From contig JARVKI010000149.1 of the NCBI GenBank assembly GCA_036674765.1, forward strand, positions 1 to 64,000: 64,000 bases of DNA. Reading direction: 5' to 3'. Made by a program: the position numbers and the translations under genes. Numbering within the stretch: the first letter of the stretch is position 1; every line of letters begins with the position of its first letter. Of this stretch, positions 46,618 through 60,107 are shown piece by piece. Under the pieces are notes generated by a model. It did no database searches, was not told the DNA's origin, and saw nothing but the letters and a program-made list of their open reading frames with translations. This stretch comes from Seiridium cupressi. Taxonomy: Eukaryota; Ascomycota; Sordariomycetes; Amphisphaeriales; Sporocadaceae.

Positions 46618-48346
46618 ATGGCGTTGTCAAAGTCCGCCCGCATCAGCATCATGCTGGCTATCGACGCCGTCTTCTTCCTCATCGAACTGATCGCTGGTCT
46701 TGTCGTTCACTCCCTCGCCTTGACAGCCGACGCCTTTCATATGTTAAACGACATCATCTCCCTCGCTGTCGGTCTCTGGGCTGTCCGAATCTCCACGAAG
46801 CAAAGCACCGACAAGTTTTCCTACGGCGTACGTTCTTCCTCTCAAACAGACAAACAAGACTTGCTAACCCTCTGAACAGTGGGTTCGAGCTGAAATCCTA
46901 GGAGGGTTCTTCAACGCCGTATTCTTGATCGCTCTGTGCATCTCGATTATTCTCGAGTCCATTACGCGATTCATTGATCCACCGGAAATCACCAATCCTC
47001 AAATCATTCTTATCGTCGGATGCTGCGGTCTCGTGTCCAATCTTGTTGGCTTCGTTGTTCTTGGCCATGCCGGCCATGATCATGGCCACGAAGAACACTC
47101 CCACGACGGAGCCAAGCATGGACATGTCCATAATCACGACGAGGTCGCCGCTGCTGAGGAGGGAAGAGCTGCAACTGGGGACGGCAACCCTGCCGGCGAG
47201 GATGGTCCAGCTACCGACATATTCCCCGAAGTCGCCATAGCGCGAGCAAGTGCGCCGGCTAGCTCCCCCGATACTGTTCGACGAATTCACTTTGATAACG
47301 GCGACGCTGGACATCCGTCTGAACATGCGGATCGAAGTCAGAGTCGCTCATCGGCGTCGAGAGGCCGTGAACAGCGAAAGCGGACAGGCAGCCTCAAGCA
47401 TAGCCGCTTGCAGAGCATTGAGGATCATAGCTTTCACCCCGCTAGTTTCCGGCAGAATATTATTGATCACGGCCGTTCCAGTGTTGGGGATATCGATGAT
47501 AGTTCTACTGATGGCGAGGCCGCTGCGGACGAGAACACGCCCCTCATTCAGAATGGCAACGGCGGCGTGAAGAACGGCCATTCCCACGCCGATGAACACA
47601 AGGGACGTTCGGGCAGGGGTAGACGAGACTCTGGAGTTCACAGGGAGCATAACCACAGCAAACTTGGGAAGTCACCCAAGAGCGGTGGTCACGGGCACAA
47701 CCACGCAGACATGGGCATGCATGCTATGATATTGCATGTCATTGGAGACGCTCTCGGCAATGTCGGTGTCATCGTCACAGCTTTGATCATCTGGCTTACT
47801 GATTTGTCGTGGAAATATTACGCTGATCCGGCTGTGTCCCTATTCATCACGGCTATCATTCTTTCCTCGGCCGTACCGCTTACCAAGGCCAGTGCTAAAG
47901 TTCTTCTGCAAGCCACGCCGGATGAGATCGACATCACGCATGTTAAGGAAGACATACAGGAGCTTGATGGGGTTATCAGCTGTCACCACGTACATGTGTG
48001 GCGTCTATCGGACACCAAGATTGTGGCATCTATGCATGTTCAGGTGGCCTTCCCAGCATCTCAGGAGGGTGGTGCGTCGTATATGAATCTCATGAAGCAA
48101 GCTCGCAAGTGTCTACATGGGTTCGGCATTCATTCCGCGACTATTCAGCCGGAGTTCTGCTTAGATGAGGAGTGCAACCATGACGAGCCTGCCGCATCTG
48201 CTCCTCGGTGTACAAACGCCGTGGCCGGCCAATGCCTCCTCGGCTGCACTGATGACTGTGTGGCTGAGGGATGTTGTTCAGTCCCGCAGTCACAGAATGG
48301 CGGAGGCTCGATAAGATCAACGCATTCGGATCACAGTCATCATTAA
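46618..48346 (+). CDS. CDF-family zinc transporter (ZRC1/COT1-type)
   Basis: Two exons, 46618-46827 and 46880-48346, with a 52-nt intron, give 558 residues. The cation diffusion facilitator fold is clear. TM1 and TM2 carry SLALTADAFHMLNDIISL, whose HxxxD binds metal, and TM5 carries HVIGDALGNVGV, the second HxxxD. A long cytosolic loop between TM4 and TM5 is His-rich (HGHEEHSHDGAKHGHVHNHD and further clusters), as in vacuolar Zrc1/Cot1. The C-terminal cytosolic domain (ELDGVISCHHVHVWRLSD) is followed by a Cys-rich tail (GCTDDCVAEGCC). The protein moves zinc (and perhaps cobalt) into the vacuole in exchange for protons. The ATG at 46618 begins directly before TM1, as in yeast. Confidence 0.95.
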
Positions 48347-51300
48347 TTTCTGGTAAAACGACCAGACAGGTTCCGGCGCATGTTCACTTCGGCGTTTATG
48401 GGCATTGGTTTGGACTGCATCGGGCGATGTGCTTTTTCTTTTGTTTCCGAACATGTTCTGTTGTAGAACACAACTGTAAAGGTTGCTAGATGGCCGAAAA
48501 GTTGGAGAGGTCATATTGTATACCTAGATATGGTGAAAAAGCAGCGGTCATTTGTTATGCCGATTATCTATTTGTACTGTCATTCGGCAATGGCTGTATT
48601 GCTAATGATGGAGTCTATTCCAGAGCGCAGTGCTCTTTATACAAGCGGAAAATTTTATGTTACTATTCGCGATTTGTTTGATAGTCGCCATCGTGAACAC
48701 CACTTACGTGAGCAAATTTGAAGTATCCAGAAGCTGCTGTCATCTTCCGGGCTTGAATCTATGTCATGCTGGTTTGTTTCGAGGCCTGATATCCGTGTTC
48801 CACAGCCTGACCTTAAATATCAATACTTATCCCTCGACTGCTTACTACGGTCATATAGAATTAGGTAAGTATAGATCCGTCTTGGATTATACCAATCGTA
48901 TACTCCAATTCGCCACGGATGTCGTGTTCCCATGAGAAAAGCAATTCAGCAAAATAATGCGAGACTTTGGGCTCTCCAATTATGTGCATCATAAACCGTT
49001 TGACAGCTCGGGCGGAAAGGAGGAGAAACTTATGTACTAGTGCAGAGGGCAGGTGAGACCACGGGTTCGAACGCAGCTGGCATACTGGCCGCGAGCGCTC
49101 TAACGAAGACGACCAAACTGTGGCGGTCAAGACATGGTAACAATAGGGGTTTCCGCTCTGATTGATTTACGCGATAATCTATGCCGTGAGAACATCCTAG
49201 GATTGAGCACCTTAACGAAGACTGATTCCTGCCCGATTTGAGGGCTCCGGAGGGATACGTCAGATTGGTAGCCGGGAACGCGGAGGTTGGAATCTAATAG
49301 TGAGTTTCGGAGGCACATGGAAAGAAACCTCCTTCGTAGTTTGTGCCTTGGGGTAATATAGAAGGTCATGGGTCTAGTAAACACATGCGAGGATGGCACG
49401 AGAAGAGATGCGCCAACGGCATTGAGTCGAAACTTGTGCATAGCGGACCATTCAGACGAGGCTCACGCCGTCATAGTCAAGAGGAACAAACATTGTAAGT
49501 ATGCCGCTGTCAGTCCCGTACTTTGCGGGGGGACGGGATGGGGACGGGACGTCTTTAGATAGTGCAGATTTGACGGTGACTCGACCGCAGGATCGATGGC
49601 ACGTGTCTCCGCTCCTCAGAACCGGACGTGCTGGCCCTGCTGCTCCACCGTGCCGACCGGCCGACGGCTCTCGCTCCGGATTCATTGCTTCACTGAATAG
49701 GAACAGTCCCCGAGAGGCAAGGTGTGTAATATATATGACAGGGAGTGGTATTCTAGCGGCATGCACCACCTGATATAAGCAGACGTAGTTGATTGCGATC
49801 GCTAGTACTTACAGTAAGCCCTCATCTGGTACCTTTCATAGTTGTTCCTATTGATTCAAGATCTTCTTGCGAAAGCTCCGGAATGGGAGGAGATGGCATA
49901 TCAAGTGGACGTGCAGATCCGCAAATACCAAGCCATAGATAATCTGGGCAGGAGAAGATGAGATTGGTGGAGTTCAATGGTCTTGGGGGATGAGGCACCA
50001 GCCAACCAGCTAATCCTGACTGGTCGTCAAATCAATCTCGGCGAAATGGTTAGAGTGCGGTTATACAGGAGCATTGTTTTAGCCTCAACCCGTGCGTGCA
50101 GGGTCGCAAGCCGCTCATGGCACATGGCCTGTCATACCGCAGAGGCGCACACATTCCAGAGAGGGTGCGGCAGACAATGATACTTACAAAACCAAAGCCT
50201 TCCCAGGCAATTCCATACACGCCTTTCGAGCTAAGCTCCAAGATGTGTGGTGCCTCAAATTGGAGGATCCATCTCACGACTGGGTCATCTTGAATAGACG
50301 AATGAATAATGAGGTATGGGTGAGACGGCAGATAAAGAGACAATTTGATGCTCAGGTGGCAGTCGGCCAGACGTGCCTGCTGTCCCAGGGCAGTGTTCAT
50401 TGAATCATCATCTGAGAACTGGCATCCTCCCTCGATAGTGACTGTGGTCTTCATGAGCTCACACCGTCACATCGCCAATCATGCAGTCCCCAGGATCAAG
50501 GTTGTCTCTGCGACAAACAAGCGTAGAATCAGAGTGATCGAGAAACCGCAAAGATTAAGGACATGCATATACGAGTAACCTGGCATCTGGCCACGACCAT
50601 TGCTGAGAGGACTTCACTGCTGGCCTCCCATCTACCCTTTGAAATGCAGGCCCGTCGCAAAGTAGATGTCACAATGCCCCTGAACCCTGGTATCCACGGC
50701 TAGGAGGGCAGGCTTGGGCTACCCTGCGAATGTAGCACCGACGGCGTTTGGAATGCATATGCCGCAAATTGGCTCGGCCAAAATGACCCAGAAGTCGGAG
50801 AATAAATGAAGATGTAGCACATCATACCTGAGGGTAGACAACGGCCGTGTAAGCTGCAGCCGCGCCTCGAATGCATCTGGTAGTATTGCATGCTCTTAAC
50901 CCAAGAATTGGAAGGGCGCATGAGGAAGCAAGGCAGCTGTCAAGACCGAGTCGTGGAGAAACCCTTGCGCGTCAGTCTGCATATATGGTTGCGATGCGGC
51001 GCATCGTGGAGGTTATCTACGCTGTAACCATCAGGCCTATCCCGACAGCAAGGTTCGGCCGCATGGCCCTGGATCCTCAGTACCACGAGGAAGGCTAGTC
51101 AGACTTGTTGCCCAGGGTCTAGGAGAATTTAGCAATGATGGAAGCCGATTGGATGCCATCCACGGGTCCGGAAGTGGAAGGCGCTGTGCTCATCCGAAGC
51201 AAGCAATGCTGAGAATGATCGTGTCGGCACGTGTTATCTGCCACGGTTGGGTCTCGTACGTCTCTGGGACATCTGGTTCATGGAAATACAAATCGCCGGA

Positions 51301-53052
51301 CTGCTGCGGAGCCTTGGCCACTGTCCAGAGGATCGTCTTCTCTCATGTAGATTAAAACCTTATCGACAGACGATGATGCCAGTTTCAAGATGACGGAAGA
51401 AGGTTGGGGGTTGTCGGAGGCGGGTGTGCTTACATAAGAAGCAAGGGGCCGTCGATTGTGCGTGCATACGCGAATTGAGTTGCTCCAAGTCCGTCGACTG
51501 GCGCGACAAGGTCGCCAGGGTCATTGGTCAACGCACAGTGAATACGGTGTAGTGAATAGTAACGTGCAAGTTACGGTGTTCGCCTCGTAACATGAGGCGG
51601 CTGGCGGTCGAAGCCAAGCTGGTCCCCACATAGCTCAAGCTCCCGTTTTCTACTATTCCAAGTTGTCGGCCCGTGAAGCCGCCTCGCTATTCGGGCTCAA
51701 CTGGCTTCTCTTCCGCGGCCGTAACTGACGCCAGGAGACAAAGCTCCAAACCCACGGCCACGCCCTGCCCTCGATATGATGGCCTGGCAAGGTAAAGCTC
51801 CAGCTCCCATGCTGATCCTCTATTCGTCCATGGTCTGGCCGGCAATTAAGCGCGACCAACATGGTCCATGTATAGACCGTCGGAGCAGGTCAGAAGCAGA
51901 TCCCCGCTCCGGACTGCGCATTCCTCACACGACTATAGTCGAGAGCTGTAGGCATGTTCATGTGCCCGCGTACTTCATTGGTCTTGCAACCTCCAGGTCA
52001 ACCGGGGAGCCGTGGACCAAAAGAGCACCGGGCCAGGTCCAAACGGATTGCTCAAAGCATAACGATCCAGCAAACCGTTCACCTGCGGATATACTCCACA
52101 CCTCTCTCTCCATGGCGTGGGTGACCAGGATCCATCCAGCTCGGCTCGCCCGTCGACTGTCCCGAGTCGAGTCCACGCCAGCGAACTACTTCCCCGTTCG
52201 ATGGTTTGGTCCCCCCGAGAGACCCCACATCCGGTCTCTTTGTTGAATGGCACTGTCGTGTCCCTCCCTTCTCTATGCAATACCAGTGTGGCGGCGCGGC
52301 TGCCCTGTCTTGCGTTGGCCATCGCAGAGGCCGCTCGTACGGTCCGTCCCTACCGATGTGGCCGTTCGAGGAAGTCTACCGTAATATAGTGCTATTTGCA
52401 TGGATTAATCCACTGATACTCTGACAGAGTACACATCTGAAGCCATGCCTATCTCCGCTCCCACGCTCCGCCGGGTCTGCGGCTTCCCTCACGTCCTGCG
52501 GCGCGGCCTTGGCACTGTCTTGTACCTTACCGCCGGGTTGACCATACAATCGTCCTCGCAATGCAAAGTATCTTTCTCTTCCTTCCCTAATCAAGTCTAC
52601 CCTATGCAGCTCTGTCACGGGGCCCGCTGACCTGAAACTGTACGCTGAACTATCTATCTCGTTTTTTCCCGTATCGTTGGTTACCACACCATCTCACCTC
52701 AATCTATTTACTGCCGTCTCATCCTTACGTGATCCAGTGCCGGCAGATGTCCCATGCTTCTGCAGTTGCTCACTCTGTCTGGTCTCCCAAGAGCTATTTA
52801 GGACTGGGTTCTCTCGTATTGCAGCCACTTTCAAAAAAAAAAAAAAATTCAAGCCTGTCCTCTCGTTTCCTGCTCTCGGAGTTCACGCTCGCTTACCAGC
52901 TTTTTTCCAGCCCGTCCCATCTCTAAATAGCATCGGACGAGTTGGGAAAGGTTCACAAGCGCCTGCGGACAAAATCCTGGTCCAGGCGAGGACGGCATCA
53001 GACGCAATACTCGCTTAACTCGTTGACATATACCGACTTCCAATTCGCGAAC
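48347..53052. other. 4.7-kb gene-poor region
   Basis: The largest gap in the window. No complete gene is supported. A tRNA-like sequence lies on the minus strand near 49057-49121, and a possible relic exon (89 codons, ATG to a GTAAGT donor) lies on the minus strand at 50188-50454. Many short ORFs on both strands lack domains. An A14 run occurs near 52834. The last 300 bp are the pyrimidine-rich leader of the GH3 gene. Confidence 0.5.
49057..49121 (-). other. tRNA-derived sequence (box A/box B-like)
   Basis: On the minus strand GTTAGAGCGC (tRNA D-arm/box A-like) is followed, 24 nt on, by GCGTTCGAACCC (T-arm/box B, one mismatch). The spacing is about three bases too short for a normal anticodon and variable region, and no matching acceptor stem was found. 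It may be a decayed tRNA or a tRNA-derived SINE fragment. Confidence 0.35.
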
Positions 53053-56017
53053 ATGGAGAACAATGACAGGCGAAGCTTTGACGAGGGGGTGGACCCTGCT
53101 TCGTCGCCCTTGGACACCATCGACACAGTCACAACGCCTGGTACTGAGTTTTCACCGCCCGATAGCCCTTTGCCGAGGAAGTCTAGCCTGAAGAACAGTC
53201 GACGGACAGCCCGCGAGAAACTCGGAGGACTAAGTCTGGAAGAAAAGGTAACGAGCCGCAGAACTTGGTCAGGAATGAACTAACATTGCCCGCAGGTGTC
53301 CCTTCTTACAGCAGCTGACTTCTGGCGGACCAAGTCGATTCCTGCCAAGGGGATCCCAGCAATCAAAACAAGTGATGGCCCTAATGGTGCCCGTGGAGGA
53401 ATCTTTGTTGGAGGAACCAAGGTTCGTTCAACTCCATGTGCCATGCGAGACTATTTGCTCAAAATGACTAGGCTGCTCTATTCCCTTGCGGTATCTCATT
53501 AGCTGCCACCTGGAATAAACGTCTTTTATACGAGGTTGGACAACATCTAGCGGATGAGACCAAGGCACGATCAGCAAATGTGCTTCTTGCGCCAACTGTG
53601 TGCATGCATAGACATCCATTGGGCGGGAGAAATTTTGAGTCATTCTCCGAGGATCCTCTCCTGACAGGCAAACTTGCTAGCCAGTACATTCAGGGTCTGC
53701 AATCCAAGGGCGTTGCTGCTGCTATCAAACGTACATAAAACCCTTTTGTCAAGCCCTCGCCATGAGCTGATCCATCCTGTCCAGACTTTGTTGCAAACGA
53801 GCAAGAAACCTTCAGAATGACCATCGATTCAGTTTTGATGGAGCGGCCTCTGAGGGAGCTCTATCTTCGTCCTTTTGAAATTGCCGTTCGAGAAGCGAAC
53901 CCTTGGGCAGTCATGTCATCTTACAACCTAGTCAATGGTGTTCATGCCGACGAGAATGTCCACACCTTGAAGAATATTCTCCGAGGCGAGTGGGGCTACG
54001 ATGGGTGAGTACCATTCCCAAATATGACGTGATGGCTTTAGTATTAAGCCTTTTGGGGGTAGAACTGTCATCTCTGATTGGGGTGGAACGAACTCGACGG
54101 CTGAAGCCATCAAGGCAGGATGTGACATCGAATTCCCGTTTTCAACCAAGTGGCGATTTGAAAAGGTCCTCCAAGCGCTCGAGGACGGGCAACTGTCTCG
54201 AGAAGATATCGACCAAGCGGCAGAAAATGTTCTTACGCTAGTAGAGCGAACAAAGGGGTCTGACATGTCCGAGGAACAAGACGAACGTGAAGACGACCGA
54301 GCTGAGACGAGAGATCTGATCCGTCAAGCTGGTTGTGAGAGCCTGACTCTCCTGAAGAATGAGGGATCACTGTTACCGATCGATCCCAAGACAACCAGCA
54401 TTGCTGTCATTGGCCCCAATGCTAATAGAGCGATAGCTGGCGGTGGCGGCAGTGCTAGTCTCAACCCATACTACAACACCCTACCCGTGGATAGTATTCA
54501 AGCCGTTGCTCAGGGAGAGGTGACCTATTCTCAAGGCTGCCACATCTACAAGTGGCTTCCAGTTGCCTCGCCCTTTTGCACCGACAAGTCCGGCAAGCCT
54601 GGTGTCACTCTTGAATGGTTCAGCGGGGACGAGTTCGAGGGCCCGGTCGTCGTCCGCCAGCGCCGGACGAACACGGATTTGTTCTTGTGGGACTCGGCCC
54701 CCCTCGCTGAAACGGGGCCTAAATGGTCTGCGGTCGCAACTACCTATCTGACGCCAACTGAGACTGGTAGACATACCATCAGCTACATGAGCGTTGGCCC
54801 GGGACGGTTGTATCTTGATGGAAAGCTGGCTCTTGACCTTTGGAACTGGACCGAAGAGGGCGAGGCAATGTTTGACGGATCTATCGATTACATGGTTGAC
54901 GTTGACATGCAAGCCGGCAAGCCTGTTGAGCTTCGTGTTGAGATGACGAACGAACTGCGCCCCATTTCGAAGCAGGAGGTATTCCGCATGACACATAGAT
55001 ATGGCGGTTGCCGCATCGGCTTCAAGCAGGAAGATGCTATTGATTATTTGCAAGAGGCTGTTGATGCGGCGAAAGCGGCGGATGTTGCTGTCGTCATCAT
55101 TGGCTTGGATGCCGAGTGGGAATCAGAAGGATATGACCGAAAGACGATGGATCTTCCGGCTGCCGGCAGCCAGGACCGTCTGGTCCAAGCGGTCGTCAAG
55201 GCCAATCCCCGCACCGTCGTTGTGAATCAGTCCGGCTCTCCTGTCGCGATGCCGTGGGCTGAGCAGGTCCCAACCATCCTCCAAGCTTGGTACCAAGGTC
55301 AAGAAGCCGGCAATGCTCTGGCTGATGTGTTGTTTGGGTTTAAGAACCCCAGTGGAAAACTGCCCGTAAAGTACTTCCCTTTGCTCATGATGAGAATTTA
55401 GCTAATATTATTGGCAGTGCACGTTCCCGAGGCGAATCGAGGACACTCCTGCATATCATAACTGGCCAGGCGAGAACCTGAGGGTGCTGTATGGAGAGGG
55501 CTTATACATTGGCTACCGGCACTATGACCGCGTCCATGTGGCGCCACTGTTCTCTTTCGGACACGGTTTATCGTACACATCCTTCGAGTATGGGCGAGTT
55601 TCTCTGAGCAAAAAGTCGCTCGAACCAGACGCGCCCATTCACATGATCATGGCCATTACCAATACGGGGTTGACCGCCGGAGCTGAGACTATCCAGATCT
55701 ACGTGCGGCATGAGAAATCTAAGCTTCCTCGACCTGAAAAGGAGCTCGTGGCTTTCGAGAAAGTGTTCCTTGAGCCCGACGAGACCAAGCACGTAACCCT
55801 CTCGCTCGACAAGTATGCCGTGGGATACTACGATGACTCACTTCACTCATGGATCGCAGAGGAGGGCGCATTCAAGATCCTAGTCGGTGCTTCATCCAGT
55901 GACATTAGGTCAGTTTGATACCAATTATTATGCTATGTGAGGCTTATTTGCTAATGCCACATTTTCAGGCAAACCATAGCCTTCGACGTCTCGAGATCGT
56001 TCACATGGATCAAATAA
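53053..56017 (+). CDS. GH3 beta-glucosidase with PA14 domain, intracellular type
   Basis: Seven exons, 53053-53247, 53296-53421, 53472-53730, 53785-54004, 54063-55365, 55418-55908 and 55969-56017, give 880 residues. Domains run in order. GH3 N-terminal TIM barrel: LLTAADFWRTKSIP, SDGPNGARG, GRNFESFSEDP, AAIKHFVANEQE, and TVISDWGGTNS with nucleophile Asp272. Next a PA14 insert of about 410-560 (TLEWFSGDEF, YLDGKLALDLWNW). Then the GH3 C-terminal domain (AEWESEGYDRKTMDLP with the likely acid/base Glu; FSFGHGLSYTSF) and a fibronectin III-like end. There is no signal peptide. The first 65 residues are an S/T-P-rich charged extension, so the enzyme is probably cytosolic, hydrolysing imported cello-oligosaccharides or aryl glucosides. 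The intron 4 acceptor at 54062 is chosen because it gives GYDGTVISDW without an insert. Confidence 0.93.
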
Positions 56018-57845
56018 AGACTTTTGCCTCCTGAGAGAGAGCACCTGGCTCTCGCTTCATTTTTCTTTCTCTCATGGCAATAGACGGAGCAGTTGCTCAC
56101 AATGATTGTTATTCATAACAGGCAATGGGCATTTGGATATGCCCCATTACGGGGTGCTGCTTCTACGCGCGGTGGGCAGCGCAACAATCCTGACAGGAGG
56201 ACACATGCGGCAACAACGGCATAGTGGTTTTTCGGTAATGAACACCTATAAGATACATGAACGCAGTCTAATGACCTGAAGCATGGCAAAGAGCGCGTTA
56301 TCTTACTGAGAGATGGCGATATTGCCAGCGGAAGGGAACCGAAACGTGAAAAGGCGCCGTAACAAACGTTTGCTTCCTCCCTGCAATAGCATGGCTTGGT
56401 GATTCGTTCGCACTCCCCGCGCTCGGAACATTGCCAGATAGATAGCATGCATGTTGCGTGCTGATACGGCATGTGTGTTGGGACCTCGTGATGACTTCTT
56501 GATAGGCGTGCTGCCTCCGTGGAACCGCTTTGGGAAATCCGGGAATCTGGTGACCATCTCAGTTCCACCGAAGCCTATTTGGATATTCGGGAAAAGTCTA
56601 TTTTACAACTACGTCTCCTGATTAGGTCATGCCTTGCTGTTCCGCGAGGCCGACGAATTTTTGTATAATATGTGCTCCCGAGCCTCGAGCATTCCGAAGC
56701 ATAATTGAAGATGGGCTAACAGTATCTGGCCTTGCTGAACACGAGTGCCCTCCGGTTCTAGCCAAGGGAACGAAAGGCTAATCGTGCTTCTCAGGTTCGC
56801 AATGAAGGGCGTCACACCAGTCACTACCAGCGAATATGTAATGACTCCAATGGAGATATAAGAGTGATGATCATGCCCTCGTTTTCCAACCCGACTTGGC
56901 CCGACTGCGTGTGACAAAGAGGTTTTTCCTTCTGCATTTAGAGGTCACTTTTAGCGTTCAAGCAAACAAAACAGCATAAGTCAGTGTTCAAGAGCTCGAA
57001 ACATCGGTCGTGTATGTTTGGGAACAAATACGATGCATACCTCGGCACGCTTCTGAGCTTGCACTTGAACATGTCTGTATATGTGCACAATACACTCCCG
57101 CATGGCAATTGCCAGTCGTCTTCTACCTAGCCCATCTTATCTACTACTGCTAGCGTGCCGGGGGGATCGTATGACTGCTGACTTGGAGGTGATCTAAACT
57201 ATCATGATAGCTGTATGACTTCGCGGCCAGAAACGAGGCGGAGTAGAATTCCCACCATTGAATTCCGATGGGTGTGCTGCTGGATTACGTATCCCACAGG
57301 GGGGATGCATGTGCAATTACATTGGTGAGCTTGTTCCTGGAGAGCGCGTTTCCCCCCTTTTTGGGGGTGATTGGGTGCCGCCTGTAGCGGTATGCCAGGG
57401 GCCTCGACAGGGGACAGGCCCTCTTGATTCTCGTCTGCAGGGAGTTCAGCTGTCAGCCCCGACTGGCGACCTTCTGCAATGTCTTCGCCTCGACTACATT
57501 TGTGCAACGCTAACATTACTGCCTTTTGTTGTTGCTCGTACATGGTACATGCCGCTACGTCGAACCATTAAGTTTTAGGTGGTGCGTACCTACCGTATCT
57601 TAAACTCAGCTACACTAGAGCTCCTGGAATTTCCAGGTTCACGGGGTAACCTGCAGTAGAGGCACAGCGAACTTCAACGCCAGCTCTCCACCCAACTTGA
57701 GATCCTCAAACCCCCTTAAGAGACGGACCACGCGCAATCCACAGCCCAAACAGCGGTTACGGGGCTCACGCGTCATCCCCCCAGAAGCTTTCGATGGGCC
57801 TATGAGCGGATCCTCGAGGCTCTGTCCTCGCAGACAACTTTAACC
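56018..57845. other. Intergenic region
   Basis: About 1.8 kb lie between two same-strand genes. Short ORFs on either strand lack any recognisable domain. The last 200 bp are the GC-rich promoter of the Ted1-like gene. Confidence 0.5.
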
Positions 57846-60107
57846 ATGGCGGGCGCATCTTACAGCAGCGCCAATGCCAACACCCATGGCCTTCCCACGG
57901 CCTCATCCTACAATCGCCCCTTCTCACCACCCCCGCCGTCAGTCGTCGAGAGCATCTTGTCCGAGTCACAGAGGCTGATCAATCGCCTGCGGGTATACTG
58001 GAATGGGAAAGGGAGAGTGTTGGCCTGGAGCTTCGCCATGCAGGCCGCCTACCGCGCAAAGGCCAACCTGGCTGCCCGACGCCTCCTTAGCTTCCCGCAC
58101 TTGCTGGTCGTCCTGTGGATGTTGGTGATGCTATGGGGGGAGAGATGGACGTTCACGAGCCAGGTACAGAGCTGCGATTGGGACCATTGGGAAGAATGGG
58201 TAAGTTGGACAAGTCCTCCCAGAATTTTGGACTCTCGCATTCTAGGTCGCCTGCAGCGTCACCCATTTCGACTGCCGAGGAGCGCAAGAACCAGATCGCT
58301 AACCCAGCTCTTGTAGCCCCCAGAAGCAGCACCGCATCGCCTGATATTCGTGGCTGATCCGCAGCTCATCGATCCACACTCGTACCCCGGGCGTCCGTGG
58401 CCACTGAACCCGTTGACGTATACGATCACAGACAATTACATGCGGCGATCGTACAAAGCTGTGCAGAAGGAGCTCAGGCCAGACACGGTCATGTTTCTAG
58501 GCGATCTGTTCGATGGTGGAAGGGAATGGACTACAGCACATGGCGGCTTTGAGGAGCCAGAGTGGATGCGGGGGGAGCGACCTGCCGACGAGGCGAAATA
58601 TGTGAAGAAATGGAACAAGAAATATGGAGAAGATTTCTGGCTGCAGGAGTATTCTAGATTTGGCGATCTGTTCTACGGCAACTGGGGCCTGGGCGGCGTC
58701 TTTCCCGGATCCTGGCAGAGAGGGAGGAAGATAATAGCCAGCCTGCCCGGGAATCACGACTTGGGATTTGGGCCGGGCGTCAAGCCCACCGTGAGAAAGC
58801 GGTTCAGCGCATACTTTGGAGATACGAATAGGGTCGATGTCATCGGGAACCACACATTCGTGTCAGTTGACGCTCTCTCCTTGAGCGCTGGTACAAGCCC
58901 CAAAAAGGATGACTATCTAAACGCCATGAAGGCCATATACGGACCCGTGCACGAGTTCCTTGACGAGGTCAAGGCAGAGAAGCGGAGAGCGGCAGCCAGG
59001 GAACTGAAGTTTTGGAACGGCGAGATGGAGAATTTGCATTACGATCACAAGGTGGAGGACGTCAGTGACTCGGCCTTCAAGAACTTGCCTTCGCTAGATC
59101 AAGGGGAGAAGGGGCCTGATTTCCCGACAGTACTGTTATCTCATGTGCCACTTTGGCGAGACCCTGGGACCCCATGTGGTCCATTGAGAGAACGCTCGCC
59201 ACCAACAAAACCGCCCAAGGGCCAGAGCACGCCGCTTAACCCGGACCACCGGAATGCGCTTCATAGCGTTGGGCATGGCTACCAGTATCACAATGCACTC
59301 ACAGAAGAGGACTCGATCCGGGTGATCAAGAGTGTTGGAAATGTAGTACAGGCCTTCTCCGGAGACGACCACGACTATTGTGACATCGTCCATACTGAGC
59401 GGAAGGACAATGTCCGGGAGATCACAGCGAAGAGCTTCAGCATGGCCATGGGCGTGAAGCTCCCGGGCTTCCAGATGGTCTCCCTCTACAATCCTATTGA
59501 CGAAAAGGGGGAGTCTTTGCTCGCAGAGGGAATACCAACACTCCAGACGCACCTTTGCTTGCTGCCCAAGCAGCTCTCGACCTTTACCACATATGCCGCG
59601 TTGGCAATACTGACCCTGTTCATTCTTGCCGCTAGAGCTTTCCTCGTGCCCGTTCTCAATCTTCAACCCTTTGCTCTAGACGCCATTTCTCGGGCGGATT
59701 CGGCCATCTTACCCACATACAACAAAGCAAAATTCGAGGCAGAGCCCGAGGAAGGATATGGCCTGCAGTCATCCGGACACTCAACTTCCAAGTTCCTATC
59801 TGCACGCACGCGTGAACGCGGGGCGTCGATCACGTCCAACGGCAGCGCCCGCGGTGTTTCCCCCAAGCCGAAAGGGGGGAAATGGGGCTGGGGCGAGACA
59901 TCACGCGGACCTCGAATCGAAATCCGTAGGGATGTGTACGATGGCGGCAAGTCACGCGGGTTTCAGTGGCAGGCTTCGAGGCGGCCGACCTGGCGTTCCG
60001 CTTTGCAGTCTCGAACTCAGCTCATAGGGCGTGAGTTCTGGACCACGAGTTGGAGAGTCACATGGATGGCTGTAGGCTTCTACGCCTATCTTACCTACAA
60101 GGGGTAG
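57846..60107 (+). CDS. Ted1/Cdc1-family ER metallophosphoesterase (GPI remodelling)
   Basis: Two exons, 57846-58199 and 58317-60107, with a 117-nt intron, give 714 residues. A first membrane helix lies near residues 82-98 (FPHLLVVLWMLVMLWG). The calcineurin-like phosphoesterase core follows: FVADPQ (Asp132), MFLGDLFDGGRE, LPGNHDLG, VLLSHVPLWR and FSGDDHDYCD, where the family has GDDHDYC rather than GHTH. Near the C-terminus are a second helix (ALAILTLFILAARAFLVPVL) and a third (WMAVGFYAYLTY). Yeast Ted1 and Cdc1 are ER-membrane Mn-dependent enzymes that remove ethanolamine-phosphate from GPI glycans. The DPQLIDPHSYPGRPWPLN and disordered Ser/Arg-rich linker features favour Ted1/Cdc1. The ATG is the first after a GC-rich leader. 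Confidence 0.9.

Noticed and set aside
51975..52322. Minus-strand ORF of 115 codons
   Set aside because: Compositionally unremarkable, overlapped by plus-strand ORFs of similar size, with no family features.
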